Positions 63,679 to 64,000 of a stretch of DNA of 64,000 nucleotides are shown piece after piece (the stretch's first letter is position 1; each line of letters starts with the position of its first letter). Location of the stretch: assembly GCF_013386165.1 (NCBI RefSeq), contig NZ_JACAOS010000003.1, positions 124,001-188,000 on the forward strand, given 5' to 3'. The translations under genes and the position numbers were made by a program. Under the pieces are notes generated by a model. That model did not search any database. It had not been told where the DNA came from and saw nothing but the letters and a program-made list of their open reading frames with translations. Source of the stretch: Pseudomonas gingeri. Lineage in GTDB: Bacteria > Pseudomonadota > Gammaproteobacteria > Pseudomonadales > Pseudomonadaceae.

Positions 63679-64000
63679 ATGTTACCCAGCGATGAACAAT
63701 TGCAAATCGGCGAAGCGGCCCGGGATTTTGCCCAGGAACGCCTGAAACCCTTCGCCGCCGAGTGGGACCGCGAGCACCGCTTTCCCAAAGAGGCCATCGG
63801 CGAAATGGCCGAACTGGGCTTTTTCGGCATGTTGGTTCCGGAACAGTGGGGCGGCTGCGACACCGGCTACCTGGCCTATGCCATGGCCCTGGAAGAAATC
63901 GCCGCTGGCGACGGTGCTTGCTCGACCATCATGAGCGTGCACAACTCGGTCGGCTGCGTGCCGATTCTCAAGTTCGGTAGTGAAGAGCAGAAAGCCCGTT
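63679..64000 (+). CDS. Acyl-CoA dehydrogenase, 5' part only
   Basis: The gene is cut by the window end after 107 codons. The N-terminal segment has FAQERLKPFAAEWDREHRFP and MAELGFFGMLVPEQWGG, the opening helices of the acyl-CoA dehydrogenase family, then TIMSVHNSVGCVPILKFGS. It would provide the first oxidation step of this short-chain or branched acyl-CoA pathway. AGGAG five bases upstream supports the start. Confidence 0.92.
   Translation, partial: MLPSDEQLQIGEAARDFAQERLKPFAAEWDREHRFPKEAIGEMAELGFFGMLVPEQWGGCDTGYLAYAMALEEIAAGDGACSTIMSVHNSVGCVPILKFGSEEQKAR

Overview
The window is high-GC Gammaproteobacterial DNA that looks like a Pseudomonas of the fluorescens group. The evidence is the codon use, a CcoG gene, a TreS-maltokinase fusion inside a large GlgE/trehalose island, a halovibrin-like secreted protein, DctA, MocR-type regulators, and many REP/REPIN palindromes of Pseudomonas type ending in GCGAGC..GCTCGC or GCCGGC..GCCGGC. 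No rRNA, tRNA, CRISPR array or intact insertion sequence was seen.

Layout. Positions 1-8 kb hold a LysE exporter, a decayed AT-rich locus, a REPIN complex, an orphan PBP2 (mrdA), an AT-rich patch with a secreted trypsin-like protease, and an MFS transporter. Positions 8-16.3 kb hold the most unusual locus. It has a 962-aa fusion of an acyltransferase domain to an acyl-CoA-oxidase-like domain, then a LysR regulator, then a tripartite efflux pump (14-TM MFS, HlyD adaptor, NodT-type outer-membrane lipoprotein). A 13-bp T-N11-A palindrome recurs before lysR and before the pump. Positions 16.3-21.5 kb hold a GGCT-fold protein, an SDR, a GNAT, a MocR regulator and CcoG, the last with a candidate Anr box upstream.

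Positions 22-43.2 kb hold an alpha-glucan/trehalose island in two convergent arms. The + arm is glgE, treS-maltokinase, glgB. The - arm is glgA, treZ, malQ, treY, a DUF2934 gene and glgX, followed by a PIG-L deacetylase and an outer-membrane beta-barrel gene. Together they can interconvert trehalose, maltose-1-phosphate and branched or linear alpha-glucan. An AlgU-type promoter signature lies before glgE and a weaker one before glgA, which fits an osmotic or desiccation-stress role (inference).

Positions 43.5-64 kb hold a 2-hydroxyacid dehydrogenase with a secreted alpha/beta hydrolase, a SRPBCC protein, a chemoreceptor, and a three-lipoprotein CsgG/DUF4810/DUF799 operon with a strong sigma70 promoter and a possible leader peptide. 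They also hold an unknown 166-aa protein, a leuC/leuD pair, a halovibrin-like protein, a LysR regulator, dctA, a haloacetate dehalogenase, an AraC regulator, and a short-chain acyl-CoA catabolic operon (acyl-CoA synthetase, SDR, thiolase, acyl-CoA dehydrogenase) cut by the window end.

The best candidate for something undescribed is the acyltransferase-oxidase fusion. By hand alignment, each half lacks one residue normally central to its family.
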